DNA of 64,000 nucleotides, from positions 1,302,001 to 1,366,000 of the forward strand of contig NZ_BAAAYL010000001.1 in assembly GCF_039536205.1 (NCBI RefSeq), given 5' to 3'. A program made the position numbers and the translations under genes. The notes beneath the pieces are model-generated. The model was given only the letters and a program-made list of their open reading frames with translations, was not told the origin of the DNA and searched no databases. The stretch is from Streptomyces sannanensis (GTDB lineage: Bacteria; Actinomycetota; Actinomycetes; Streptomycetales; Streptomycetaceae). Positions 49,300 to 58,200 of the stretch are shown one piece after another; the stretch's first letter is position 1; every line of letters begins with the position of its first letter.

Positions 49300-50406
49300 C
49301 TAACGCCCGGCAGGCCTGCCCGTCGTCGCGGCAAGCACGACGGCGCGGCTCTCGCCCTCCGGGTCATACGCGATCGGGTCGTCGTCCTCATGCCAGTGGA
49401 CGACGAACCGCTCCCCCGCCCGGTAGGCGTCAAGACCGGCACGGCAGTAGGCGACCATGTCGTCGGGAAGGGCGTCCAGCGGGAACCAGCCCAGCTCCGA
49501 GCACTTGTCGGGTTCACGGTTGTACGGCTCGCCGCCCGCACCGTACTCCGCCTCGAAGAACCAGCCCATCCTGGGCTGTGCGCCCGGGCCGCGGTGCTGC
49601 ATGACCAGCGCGACCCGCAGGTCCTCCGGCGCGAGTTCGACGCCGGTCTCCTCACGCGCCTCGCGGATCACGGCCTGGAGCACGTTCTCGCCGTCCTCGG
49701 CATGCCCCGATGGGGAGTTCAGGAGCCCGTCTGCGTAACCGGTGTTGGCGCGCCGGGCCAGCAGCACCTCGCCGCCCCTGCGGATGATGAGGTGCACATC
49801 GACCACCTCGGTATGCCGACGGGGCGGGCCCACGTGCGCCACCAGCGCGTAACGCTCATCGGTGACCTCCCGGCCCCACAGAGACGCGTCCGCCGAGAGA
49901 CGCTCATGGTGCACCGCGTCCGCGACGGACTCGAGGGCCGCCCTCAGCCGGGCAGCCGGTATACCCGCCTCGCCCCAGACCCCCTCGATCAGCACAAGCC
50001 GCCCGCCGGGCCGCAACAGCGTCCACCAGTGGCGCAGCGCCGCCTCTGGGTCGGGCAGCGCCCACACCACGTGCCTGACCAGGACCACGTCGAACCGCCG
50101 TTCCCCGACCGGCGGCAGGGCCGCGTCCCCGACGAGCACCTCGGCGCCGGAACCGGCGAGCTTCATCCGCGCCCGTTCCGCCATGCGCGCCGACCGGTCG
50201 ACGGCCGTCACCCGGTGCCCCTGCTCCACGGCGAGCAGCGCCAGGCTGCCCGTGCCGCACCCGAGGTCGAGCACCTCGGACGGCGTGTCCGGCAGCCATT
50301 CCTCGATCCTGCCCGCCCAGGCCTCCCGCACGACGGGGTCGAGCAGCCCGTGATCGGGCTCCTCGTCGAAAGTATCGGCGGCCGCGTCCCAGTAATCGGT
50401 CGTCAT
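49300..50406 (-). CDS. SAM-dependent methyltransferase fused to a NUDIX hydrolase
   Basis: 368 residues. The N-terminal ~215 residues form a class I methyltransferase: motif I VLDLGCGTGSLALLAV, acidic VTAVDRSARMAE, LPPVGERRFDVVLVRHVVWA and LRPGGRLVLIEGVW. The C-terminal part begins near HTEVVDVHLIIRRGGEVLLA and contains a complete Nudix box in GHAEDGENVLQAVIREAREE. The domains follow without interruption, so this is a genuine bifunctional fusion rather than a sequencing artefact. Substrates are unknown; coupling methylation with pyrophosphate hydrolysis suggests one nucleotide-linked metabolite. Start ATG at 50406. Confidence 0.87.
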   Translation of the reverse strand: MTTDYWDAAADTFDEEPDHGLLDPVVREAWAGRIEEWLPDTPSEVLDLGCGTGSLALLAVEQGHRVTAVDRSARMAERARMKLAGSGAEVLVGDAALPPVGERRFDVVLVRHVVWALPDPEAALRHWWTLLRPGGRLVLIEGVWGEAGIPAARLRAALESVADAVHHERLSADASLWGREVTDERYALVAHVGPPRRHTEVVDVHLIIRRGGEVLLARRANTGYADGLLNSPSGHAEDGENVLQAVIREAREETGVELAPEDLRVALVMQHRGPGAQPRMGWFFEAEYGAGGEPYNREPDKCSELGWFPLDALPDDMVAYCRAGLDAYRAGERFVVHWHEDDDPIAYDPEGESRAVVLAATTGRPAGR

Positions 50407-50613
50407 GCACCGATCGTCGCAGCCACCACTGACATTGACAGTGGTAGGCAGGTTCCGGTGGTCGTGACTCGACCACTGACTGGCGCCCTGCTGGGCTGTC
50501 CTGGCGTTGTTCTGTCCGGCCGCCACCGGGACCTGTTCTCGTTGCTCCGGCCGGGCGGAACATGAACGGACCTCTCCCCCACCGGTCCTGGAACCGACCA
50601 GGACTCGGCCGGA

Positions 50614-50927
50614 ATGGTCCGCATTACTTGGCTTGCCTCTCTTTCAGCGGCTCGGGCCGCGGCCCTCCCGAGCACGTTCGCCGACGATCCGGCGCCGCTC
50701 ATCGGCCCGGACGGCCGGGTGTACGTGTTCGTCCGAGGCGCCGACAACGCGCTATGGTACACGGTGCAGAACACTGTCGGCGACTGAAGTCCTTCGGCGA
50801 CTTCGCCTCGCTGGGCGGCGGCATGGCCTCCGGACCGAGCCCGGTCCTCAACCGCGAGGGACGGATCGAGGTCTTCGCCCGGGGTACCGACAACGCGGTC
50901 CATGTCATGTACCAGAACTACGCATGA
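50614..50927 (+). pseudogene. lectin-like (DUF346/PLL beta-propeller) gene with a frameshift
   Basis: Two adjacent frames form a repeat protein: PAPLIGPDGRVYVFVRGADN and ALWYTVQN in one, FASLGGGMASGPSPVLNREG and RIEVFARGTDNAVHVMYQNY in the next. Each is one DUF346/PLL-type blade ending FARGTDNA. The break is at 50785, where TGG has lost a G to become TGA; restoring it joins ...NTVGDW with KSFGD... in frame. Only two blades remain of the usual five to seven, so it is truncated too. Its 3' end overlaps the convergent GNAT gene. Confidence 0.7.
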
Positions 50928-51369
50928 CCAGCCGCTTGCGGTAGTGGATGCGATCGTACGGGCCGTCGACGCGTCGCTCGACAGCCTCGTATCCGTACCG
51001 CGGGTAGATCTTCCGGTTCTCCCACATCATCGCGTTCGTGTAGAGCCGCACCTCCGGCAGACCCAGCTCCAGCGCGTACGCGTCGACGAAGGCCAGCAGT
51101 CCGCGGCCCAGACCCGTGCCCTGCGCGTCGGGGTGCACGGCGATGGACTCCAGGAAGAGGTGGTCGCTCTCCGGGATCATGACCAGAACGCCCTGGACGG
51201 GCTCACCGGAGACGAACACCCGCCCCGCGGACACATCCGCCGAGTGATCCGCCTCCATCGGGGCCGGCATGACGCCGATCCGTTCGATGTAGTGGTGGTA
51301 GGCCGCGTCGGTCACGGCCTTCACCGCGGGCACATCGGTGGGGACTGCGGGGCGGACGTCGTCGGTCAT
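50905..51369 (-). CDS. GNAT acetyltransferase
   Basis: 154 residues: IERIGVMPAPMEADHSADVS, then the acetyl-CoA-binding segment LFLESIAVHPDAQGTGLGRG and LPEVRLYTNAMMWENRKIYP, YGYEAVERR. The QGTGLG pyrophosphate loop is intact. Substrate unknown. The ATG at 51369 is the first plausible start, with no strong ribosome site before it, so a leaderless or alternative start is possible. Ends by overlapping the lectin pseudogene. Confidence 0.82.
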   Translation of the reverse strand: MTDDVRPAVPTDVPAVKAVTDAAYHHYIERIGVMPAPMEADHSADVSAGRVFVSGEPVQGVLVMIPESDHLFLESIAVHPDAQGTGLGRGLLAFVDAYALELGLPEVRLYTNAMMWENRKIYPRYGYEAVERRVDGPYDRIHYRKRLVMRSSGT

Positions 51370-51828
51370 GCCGACACGGTACGACGGCGCGTGATCGGCT
51401 TCTTCACTCGGGGCCAGGCCAGCAGCGCCACGATCACGGCGTAAACCGGCGGTCGGCGCGTACGCGGTCGGGGGAGCGACTGGAGGCCCTTCGGCCAGGA
51501 CGAGATCTGCTGGGGGCTCGCCTGCGGCATCGGTCCTGACGGCCACTGGCACGGCTGGTTCGCCATCCGCGTGCACGCCAACGCTCTACGACAGCCAGGG
51601 CTGCATCCCGACCAGCCCACTGCCAAGGTCACCGGCCCTTCCCCGCCGGGGTGGTGGCATGCCGCCGCAGAACGCAACGCTCACCAGTGCTCTGACCACA
51701 TAGGTTCGCCGGGTCGGCGGTCGCTTCGTTCAGCGTGAGAGCGAGCCGAGCCGTTCCTTTCTGCGTGGCGGTGTCGCCCTGAGGAAAAGGGATTGCCTCG
51801 GGGAGAGAACTTTCGTTGGCTGGGCGGC
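51370..51828. other. gene-poor stretch with an unrecognised protein-like segment
   Basis: 459 nt between two GNAT genes. On the plus strand a frame at about 51478-51600 reads DEICWGLACGIGPDGHWHGW then FAIRVHANAL, which looks like real protein but has no family I can name, no start, and no ribosome site. No IS ends or strong palindromes were noticed. Probably the residue of a lost gene. Confidence 0.35.
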
Positions 51829-52368
51829 ATGACTGAACTGCACAGCGATCGCCTCGCCCTCCGTCGATGGCGTGACTCCGACCTTGATCCATGGGCGGTG
51901 ATGAACGCCGATCCCGAGGTTCGGGAGCACTTGGGCGACCTGCTTACCCGTGAACAGAGCGATGCATCTGTGGCGCGGTTCCAGGCCGAGTTCGACCGGC
52001 GAAGCTACGGGTGGTGGGCGGTTGAGGTGCAGGCCACGGGCGAGTTCATAGGCTTCGCGGGCTTGGACCAAGTGGACGACGGCATGCCGTTCACTGGAGT
52101 GGAGATCGGCTGGAGGCTCGCCCGGTCAGCCTGGGGTCAGGGCTACGCTACCGAGGCCGCCCTGACAGTCCTGGCCTTCGGCTTCGACACTCTTGAGCTT
52201 CCCGAGATCCTCGCTGTGACCACGGCTACCAACCTCCGTTCACAGGCGGTGATGCGCCGGATCGGCATGACCCGGGACCCGGCCGACGACTTCGACGACC
52301 TCACCGCGCCCGAAGGACCACTGCGTCCGAACGTGCTTTACCGAATCGCTCGTAGCGCGATGATCTGA
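51829..52368 (+). CDS. GNAT acetyltransferase (RimJ/RimL-like)
   Basis: 179 residues: HSDRLALRRWRDSDLDPWAV at the N-terminus, then GFAGLDQVDDGMPFTGVEIG, the acetyl-CoA motif A in WRLARSAWGQGYATEAALTV and the LAVTTATNLRSQAVMRRIG motif B. A protein- or antibiotic-directed N-acetyltransferase; exact target unknown. The ATG at 51829 is the usual family start; GGGAGAG lies about 23 nt upstream, too far to be a ribosome site. Base composition is slightly lower in GC than its neighbours, in line with recent acquisition. Confidence 0.82.
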   Translation: MTELHSDRLALRRWRDSDLDPWAVMNADPEVREHLGDLLTREQSDASVARFQAEFDRRSYGWWAVEVQATGEFIGFAGLDQVDDGMPFTGVEIGWRLARSAWGQGYATEAALTVLAFGFDTLELPEILAVTTATNLRSQAVMRRIGMTRDPADDFDDLTAPEGPLRPNVLYRIARSAMI

Positions 52369-52761
52369 CGTTCTCGGCTGGGTCGAGTGATCAGGCTGCG
52401 GTGGCGAGGGGGCGTCCGCCCCAGCGGATGCCCTTCTCGCTGCGGATGTGGGCACGTTCGCGGCGTTGGGCGGCCAGCACGTCGGGGTGGCGGGCGTCGG
52501 TGTTGCGCCAGCGCAGGTAATGGTGCAGCTCGATTCTCGCGGAGGAGGGACGGCAGTCAAGGGTGAAGCGAAGCGAAATCGCCGCAAACGACGCAACCGA
52601 AGGGGGCGCCCTCTACTGACGGCCCGGACCCGCCGCACTCACGCCAGGGCGGCCCCCACGCCCATCACACGGGCCCGGCCCACCACACCCACGCCCCCAG
52701 CACCGAACCGAGATTCACTTCACGATGCTCGCGCCAGCCCGTGTTGCTACCGTCCCCGCAC
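52369..52761. other. spacer holding an IS630-type fragment
   Basis: 393 nt between the GNAT and cupin genes. The first part encodes, on the minus strand, the transposase C-terminus listed at 52391-52536. The rest (52537-52761) has no convincing gene; it must contain the cupin promoter, for which I see no clear consensus. Confidence 0.5.
52391..52536 (-). pseudogene. IS630-family transposase C-terminal remnant
   Basis: The minus strand reads IELHHYLRWRNTDARHPDVL then AAQRRERAHIRSEKGIRWGG and RPLATAA before TGA at 52391-52393. This is the typical end of IS630-type transposases abundant in Streptomyces. The catalytic domain and IS ends are missing upstream, so nothing mobile remains. Confidence 0.65.
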
Positions 52762-53214
52762 ATGGAAGACACGGCAGACACCGCAGACACGACAGTGATG
52801 GCCGACAAGCAGGACAGCGTGTACGTCGGCACCGCCGGCCATGACGCGGCGTTGGATCGAGGCTGGCTGCTCGGGCACTTCAAGGACGTCTCCGACCCCC
52901 GGCACAGCGACGCCGTTGAGATCAAATGGGGCGTGCACCCACGGGGTGACGAGCGGGTGGAGTGGGTGACCGGTGAGGAACGCACCGCGCTGCTGGTCCT
53001 CATCAGCGGCCGCTTCCGCGTGGAGCTGCCCGGACGGAGTGTTCTGTTGTCCCGACAGGGTGACTACGTGGTCTGGGGGCGTGGCGTCGACCATTCCTGG
53101 TTCGCGGAGGAGGAGTCCGTCGTACTGACCGTCCGCTGGCCTTCCGTGCCGGGATACGCGTCCGCGCCCTTCGGGGAGAAGGGCGCGGACGCCGCTGGGC
53201 TACTCCAGGGCTGA
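52762..53214 (+). CDS. small cupin-type protein
   Basis: 150 residues. After a 12-residue repetitive start (MEDTADTADTTVMADKQDS region) comes a beta-barrel part: GWLLGHFKDVSDPRHSDAVE, VLISGRFRVELPG, RQGDYVVWGRGVDHSWFAEE and VLTVRWPS. The pattern (ligand-binding G-x-F-V/D-Y-V-x-W-x-x-x-x-H-x-W) fits a cupin that may bind a metal or small ligand. Function unknown. ATG at 52762; an alternative ATG at 52798 begins MADKQDSVYVG. The 3' end overlaps the convergent lipase by 15 nt. Confidence 0.7.
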   Translation: MEDTADTADTTVMADKQDSVYVGTAGHDAALDRGWLLGHFKDVSDPRHSDAVEIKWGVHPRGDERVEWVTGEERTALLVLISGRFRVELPGRSVLLSRQGDYVVWGRGVDHSWFAEEESVVLTVRWPSVPGYASAPFGEKGADAAGLLQG

Positions 53215-54081
53215 CAGGCAGTCCGTCGGCGTGGCATGCGCCGGGTCGAGGGCGTTCGCCACCTCGTGGTACGCGATCCGGTCGAGGAGCCCGATCGCCA
53301 CATGACCGGAGAGGTCGACCGGGCACAGGTCCTGGAGCAGTACGTTCCGTACGCCCGACCCGTCCAGGAACTGGGAGCGGTACGGGGTGACCACCTCGTC
53401 GTACCTGGTGGCGATGACGGTGTACTTCACCCCCGGCACGGTGTCGCCGCCCTGGTTGAGCTTGGTGAGGAAGGGCGAGCCGACGACCTGGTCGGTGAGG
53501 GCCGGGGTGTGTTCGTCGAGCAGGTCCTCGGCGCCCGGGAAGTACGGCAGCAGCGCCGTCATGCCGAGCAGGGTGGTGCCGTGGTTGCTGGGGGCGAGGC
53601 CGACCAGTGCGTTGACCTTGGCGGCTCCGCCCAGGAACCTGAGGTAGTAGCGGGGCATCATGCCGCCCTGGGAGTGGCCGACGAGGTCGGCCTTGCCGGC
53701 GCCGGTCGCGGCGAGGACCTTGTCGACGAAGGCGGCGAGCTGCTCCGCCGACTTGTCGATGGGGCCGAGGCCGTGGAAGAGGGCGACGCCCGGCAGTTGT
53801 CCGTAGTCCAGCGAGAAGACGCAGTAGCCGCGCTTCACCAGGTAGGGGGCGAGGGCGAGCCAGTTGTCCACCGAGTTGCCGAGGGTGCCGTGGACCAGGA
53901 CGACGGGGCGGGGGTGGGCGGCGGAGGGTTTGCAGGAGTAGTCGTTCCAGCCGCTCGACACCGTGCCGCTCGACACGGCAGTGACGGTGGCGGCGCTCGC
54001 GGCAGCCGGAGTGGCGGTGACCGCGCAGGCGGCGACAAGGGCCGCGACCAGGGGGCTGATCAGGCGTTTCCAGGGCAGCAC
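53200..54081 (-). CDS. secreted lipase/esterase (LipA-type alpha/beta hydrolase)
   Basis: 293 residues from GTG 54081 (VLPWKRLISPLVAALVAACA), which follows GGAGTT; this N-terminus is a signal peptide ending at ATPAAASA. The mature enzyme begins SSGWNDYSCKPSAAHPRPVV; the oxyanion segment is VLVHGTLGNSVDNW, the nucleophile Ser is in LVGHSQGGMMPRYY, the acid Asp probably in TRYDEVVTPYRSQF and the His in DLSGHVAIG. Two Cys pairs support secretion. Matches triacylglycerol lipases and feruloyl/PET-type esterases of Streptomyces; substrate undetermined. Confidence 0.88.
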   Translation of the reverse strand: MLPWKRLISPLVAALVAACAVTATPAAASAATVTAVSSGTVSSGWNDYSCKPSAAHPRPVVLVHGTLGNSVDNWLALAPYLVKRGYCVFSLDYGQLPGVALFHGLGPIDKSAEQLAAFVDKVLAATGAGKADLVGHSQGGMMPRYYLRFLGGAAKVNALVGLAPSNHGTTLLGMTALLPYFPGAEDLLDEHTPALTDQVVGSPFLTKLNQGGDTVPGVKYTVIATRYDEVVTPYRSQFLDGSGVRNVLLQDLCPVDLSGHVAIGLLDRIAYHEVANALDPAHATPTDCLSALE

Positions 54082-54153
54082 TGGGTGAACTCCTTGCGGC
54101 TCGTGGAAGTTGCGAATGACCGTGCGCCCTGCGATCCGGACCACAAGAATGCT

Positions 54154-54178
54154 GCGCTCTCGAGAGTGTCGAGAGCGC
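54154..54178. repeat. perfect 10-bp inverted repeat
   Basis: GCGCTCTCGA, 5-nt GAGTG, TCGAGAGCGC. It lies 87 nt after the polymerase stop and about 75 nt before the lipase start (both minus strand), so it may end the dnaE2 transcript or be an operator of the lipase gene. Confidence 0.5.
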
Positions 54179-54264
54179 CGAGAGGGTTGCGCACACCCGG
54201 GTGTCGCGTTCACGCCAAATTACCGACTGGTAGAGAGTCTGTGAAGTTACGCGCCGGCAAAGAA

Positions 54265-55224
54265 TTACGCGGCGAGCGTGCCCGGCTTCACCGCCCCGGG
54301 GCCGAACTTCGCCCGGGCCCGGTCCGCGACCGCCTCGATGGTGCGCGCCCGTTCGTCCGCCTCGTCGAACGTCAACTGGTGGGCAGCCCGTTCGGCCGGG
54401 ATCAGATCCTCGGCACGCAGCGCGAGAGCCCGCACCCTGGCCCGCTGGAGGCCGAGCGACTCATGGATCCGGTACGCGGCTTCGATGAGGGCCGCCGAGT
54501 GGGCGGTCGGCTCGCGCAGGGTACGGGTCCGGGTGGTCGTGGTGCGGTCCGCGTACCGCACGGTCAGGGTCAGCGAGCGGCACACCTGGTCCTCGCCGCG
54601 CAGCCTGACGCCGAGTTCCTCGGCGAGCGAGAGCAGTGCCCGGCGCTGCCGGTCCCGGTCCAGTTCGTCGCGGTCGAAGCGCCGTTCCGCGGCGAGTGAA
54701 CGGGAGACGGCGTCCGGCGTGACCGGCGTGCGGTCGATTCCCTGAGCCCGCTCGTGCAGTTCACGCCCGGCACGTGCGCCGAGGATGCGCTGCAAAGCAG
54801 CAAGCGGAGCGGCGGCGGCCTTGCCGATGGTGTCGAGTCCGTACGAACACAGGGTGCGGGCCGTCGAGGGGCCGACCCCGTCCAGAGCGATGACCGGCCG
54901 GCCGGCCAGGAACTCCGCCGCGTCCCCCACGACCAGGGTCGTGCCGGGAGCGGCCGCCCGAGCGGCCATCCTCGCCAGCATCGGGTTGGCCGCCACGCCG
55001 ATCGAGCAGCCGATGCCGAAGTGTGCGAGTGCGCGCACCCGCAGCACGGAGCCGAGTCCCGCCGCGTCGAGGCCGAAGTACCGTACGGCGCCGCGCACAT
55101 CGACGAGCAGGGCGTCGGGCGGCAGGGCCTGGACGACGGGGCTGATGTTCTCGGCCAGCGCGACGAGTTCGGGCAGGGCCGCCTCGTGCGTCTCGCCGAG
55201 CTGGAAGCGCAGACAGAGGATCAT
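54265..55224 (-). CDS. Y-family DNA polymerase-like protein lacking catalytic acids (ImuB-like)
   Basis: 319 residues of the UmuC/DinB fold: ENISPVVQALPPDALLVDVR, GCSIGVAANPMLARMAARAA, VIALDGVGPSTARTLCSYGL (helix-hairpin-helix), RERAQGIDRTPV-type thumb and a little-finger domain to the end (DQVCRSLTLTVRYADRTTTT). The N-terminal D-x-D and the SxDE motif of active Y-family enzymes are not present, so it is expected to be inactive and to serve as a scaffold, like mycobacterial ImuB. At 319 residues it is short for ImuB. The start overlaps the DnaE2 stop (ATGA). No ImuA is adjacent. Confidence 0.82.
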   Translation of the reverse strand: MILCLRFQLGETHEAALPELVALAENISPVVQALPPDALLVDVRGAVRYFGLDAAGLGSVLRVRALAHFGIGCSIGVAANPMLARMAARAAAPGTTLVVGDAAEFLAGRPVIALDGVGPSTARTLCSYGLDTIGKAAAAPLAALQRILGARAGRELHERAQGIDRTPVTPDAVSRSLAAERRFDRDELDRDRQRRALLSLAEELGVRLRGEDQVCRSLTLTVRYADRTTTTRTRTLREPTAHSAALIEAAYRIHESLGLQRARVRALALRAEDLIPAERAAHQLTFDEADERARTIEAVADRARAKFGPGAVKPGTLAA

Positions 55225-58200
55225 CCCGCGCTCCCCGGACTCGAGTGCCACAGCTTACGGCCGGTCGCCTGACCCTCACCTTGGGGCCGGAGATCCGCCC
55301 AGGGGTGCATCTCGTAGCCGGTGGGCAGGGTGATGCGCCGGCCGTCGCCGGATTCGGCACCGAGACCAGCACCGGCACCGGCGGTCGGCGTCTCCGCCAG
55401 CCGGGCCGCGACCGCGTCGAGACCGCCCCGGCGCCGTACCTCCAGCAGCTCCGCCAGGTTCCACGCCGCCGAGCCCACCACACTGAGGCTGCGCGGCCCG
55501 CGGCGCTGTACCACGCCCCGCACCAGCAGCAGCCAGGAGTGGAAGACGGTCGCGGCACACGCCGCATGACTGTCCTCGAAGAAGGCGAGATCGACCAGGC
55601 CCGTGCCGTCGTCGAGGGTGGTGAAGACGACCCGGCGGCCGGAGCGGATCGGCGGGGTCTGGGTGGCCGCCTTGGCGCCCGCGACAAGGACGGTCTGTCC
55701 GTGTTCGGCAGACCGCAGCCGCCGGGCGGAGGTGACTCCCAGCTCCTTCAGGAAGGTGTAGTGGTCTTCCATCAGGTGATGCGAGGCGTCCATGCCGAGG
55801 ACGCCGAGTTCGGCGCTGAGGCGTTCCGCGTCGTTGAGGTCGGGCAGGCCGATACGTTCGGTCTTCTCGCCTCCTTCGAGCGGGAGCTGGCCGCCGTGTG
55901 CACCGGATGCCCGTTGTCCGCGGTGGAGTTCGGAGAGGTGCAGGAGCAGATCGCGGCGGTTCGCGCCGAAGGCGTCCAGGGCGCCGACCCGTGCGAGCCG
56001 TTCGGCGACCGGCATGCTGGGGCGGGCCCGCTGCCAGAAGTCCAGCAGTGAGGTGTAGGGCTGCCCGGCCTCGATCCGGGCGGACTCGGCCTCGCTGATG
56101 CCGTGGACGTCGGCGAGTGCGAGCCGCACGCCCCATTCGCCGCCTTTCTTCATATTCACACTCTTTTCGCCAGACACCAGTTCGATTCGATAGGCGACCG
56201 AGGACCGGTTCACATCCAGCGGCAGCACCGGCACCCCGCGCCGCCGCGCGTCCGCCAGCAGCAGCCGCTTCGGGTACATGCCCGGGTCGTGCGTGAGCAG
56301 CCCAGCGTAGAAAGCAGCGGGGTGATGCGCCTTCAGCCAGGCCGACTGATAGGTCGGTACGGCGAAGGCGACGGCGTGTGCCTTGCAGAATCCGTACGAA
56401 CCGAAGGCCTCGACGATCTCCCAGGTACGGGCGACGGCCTCGGCCGGATAGCCGCGCAGCGCCGCCTGCTCGGCGAACCAGGTCTTGATCTGCTCCTGCG
56501 ACTCGGGGTCGGAGAGTCCGCGCCGCACCCGGTCGGCCTCGTCGCGCCCGCAGCCGGTCATGATGTTCACGATCTCGATGATCTGCTCGTGGAAGACCAC
56601 CACCCCATAGGTCTCGCGCAGCGGCTCCGCCAGATCGGGGTGCGGGAAGCGCACCGGCGCCCGCCCGTGCCGGGCCTCGATGAACGGCCGCACCATGTCC
56701 GCGGCGACCGGTCCCGGCCGGAAGAGCGAGATGTCGACGACCAGATCGTGGAAGTCCGCGGGCTGCAGCCGGCCGACCAGATCGCGCTGGCCCGGCGACT
56801 CGATCTGGAAGCAGCCGAGCGTCTCCGCGGAACGGATGAGCCGGTATGTCGCCGGGTCGCCCGGCGGCACCTGCGCCGGGTCGTCCAGATCCAGCCGCCG
56901 ACCGGTCGCCCGCCGGATCTCGGCCGCCGCATGCGCCATGGCGGACTGCATCCGCACGCCCAGCACGTCGAGTTTGAGCAGCCCGAGGTCCTCCACGTCG
57001 TCCTTGTCGAACTGCGACATGGGAAAGCCCTCGCCTGCGGTCGGCACCACGGGGGTACGGGTGAGCAGCGAGGAGTCCGAGAGCAGCACCCCGCACGGGT
57101 GCATGGCGACCCCGCGCGGCAACGCGTCCAGGGCTTCGACGAGCTCCCACATCCTGCCGTACCGTGCGCCGTCCACCCCGCGCAGCTCGGGCAGCTCGGC
57201 CAGCGCCGCGCGGGCGTCGCGGGCCCGGATGTGCGGGAAGGCCTTGGCCAGCCGGTCGGTCTCGGCCGGGTCCATGGAGAGGGCGGCGCCCACGTCCCGG
57301 ATCGCATGGCGCACCCGGTAGGTCTCCGGCATGGACACGGTCGCGACGCGCTCGGCGCCGAAGCGGCCGATGATCGCGCGGTAGACCTCCAGCCGGCGGG
57401 CGGACTCGACGTCGATGTCGATGTCGGGCAGCACGGGCCGCCGTTTGGACAGGAAACGTTCCATGAGCAGGTGCTGCTCGACGGGGTCGGCGTGCGCGAT
57501 GCCGAGCAGATGGTTGACCAGGGAGCCGGCGCCGGAGCCGCGCGCGGCAACCCGGATGCCCATCTTCCGTACGTCGTCGACGACCTGTGCCACGGTGAGG
57601 AAGTACGACGCGAAGCCGTGATGGGCGATGATGTCCAGCTCGTGGTGCATTCGCTCCCAGTACTCCCGCGCCCGCGGAATGCGGTCGTAGCCGCGCAGCA
57701 CCATGCCCGCGGCGGCCCGGGAGGCCAGCACCCGCTGTGCGGTGCGCCGGTCCGCGCCGACCAGGTGTGCCTCGGGGAAGTGGACGGATCCGATCCCGAG
57801 GTCGTCCCCGGGGTCGACCAGGCAGGCGGCGGCCGTCTCCGCGGTGTCGGTCAGCAGCCGGTGCGCGGCGTCGCGTCGCCATCCGGCGGCCTCGGCGATG
57901 CGCTCGGCAGTACGGGACATCTCGTCGGCGCTCTTGAGCCAGCGCTCACCGCTGTCGAAGGGCTCACTCACCGGGATCAGGCGCCGCGCCGCGTCCAGGA
58001 CATCGGCGACCGGGCCCTGGCCGGGGTCGGCGTAGCGGACGGCATTGGTCAGTACGGCCTGTACGCCCTGGTCGGCGGCGAAGCCGACGGTACGGGCGGC
58101 CAGCCGCAGCGAGCCCGGCCCGGTGCCGGTACGGCCGTGGTGGACGGCCTCCAGACGCAGTGCGTCGCCGTATACGTCCCGCCAGGGCGCGAGCAGCTTC

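Noticed and set aside
55276..57882. A second long minus-strand frame within dnaE2
   Set aside because: Arg/Pro/Gly-rich out-of-frame reading, no domains; the DnaE2 frame carries all motifs.
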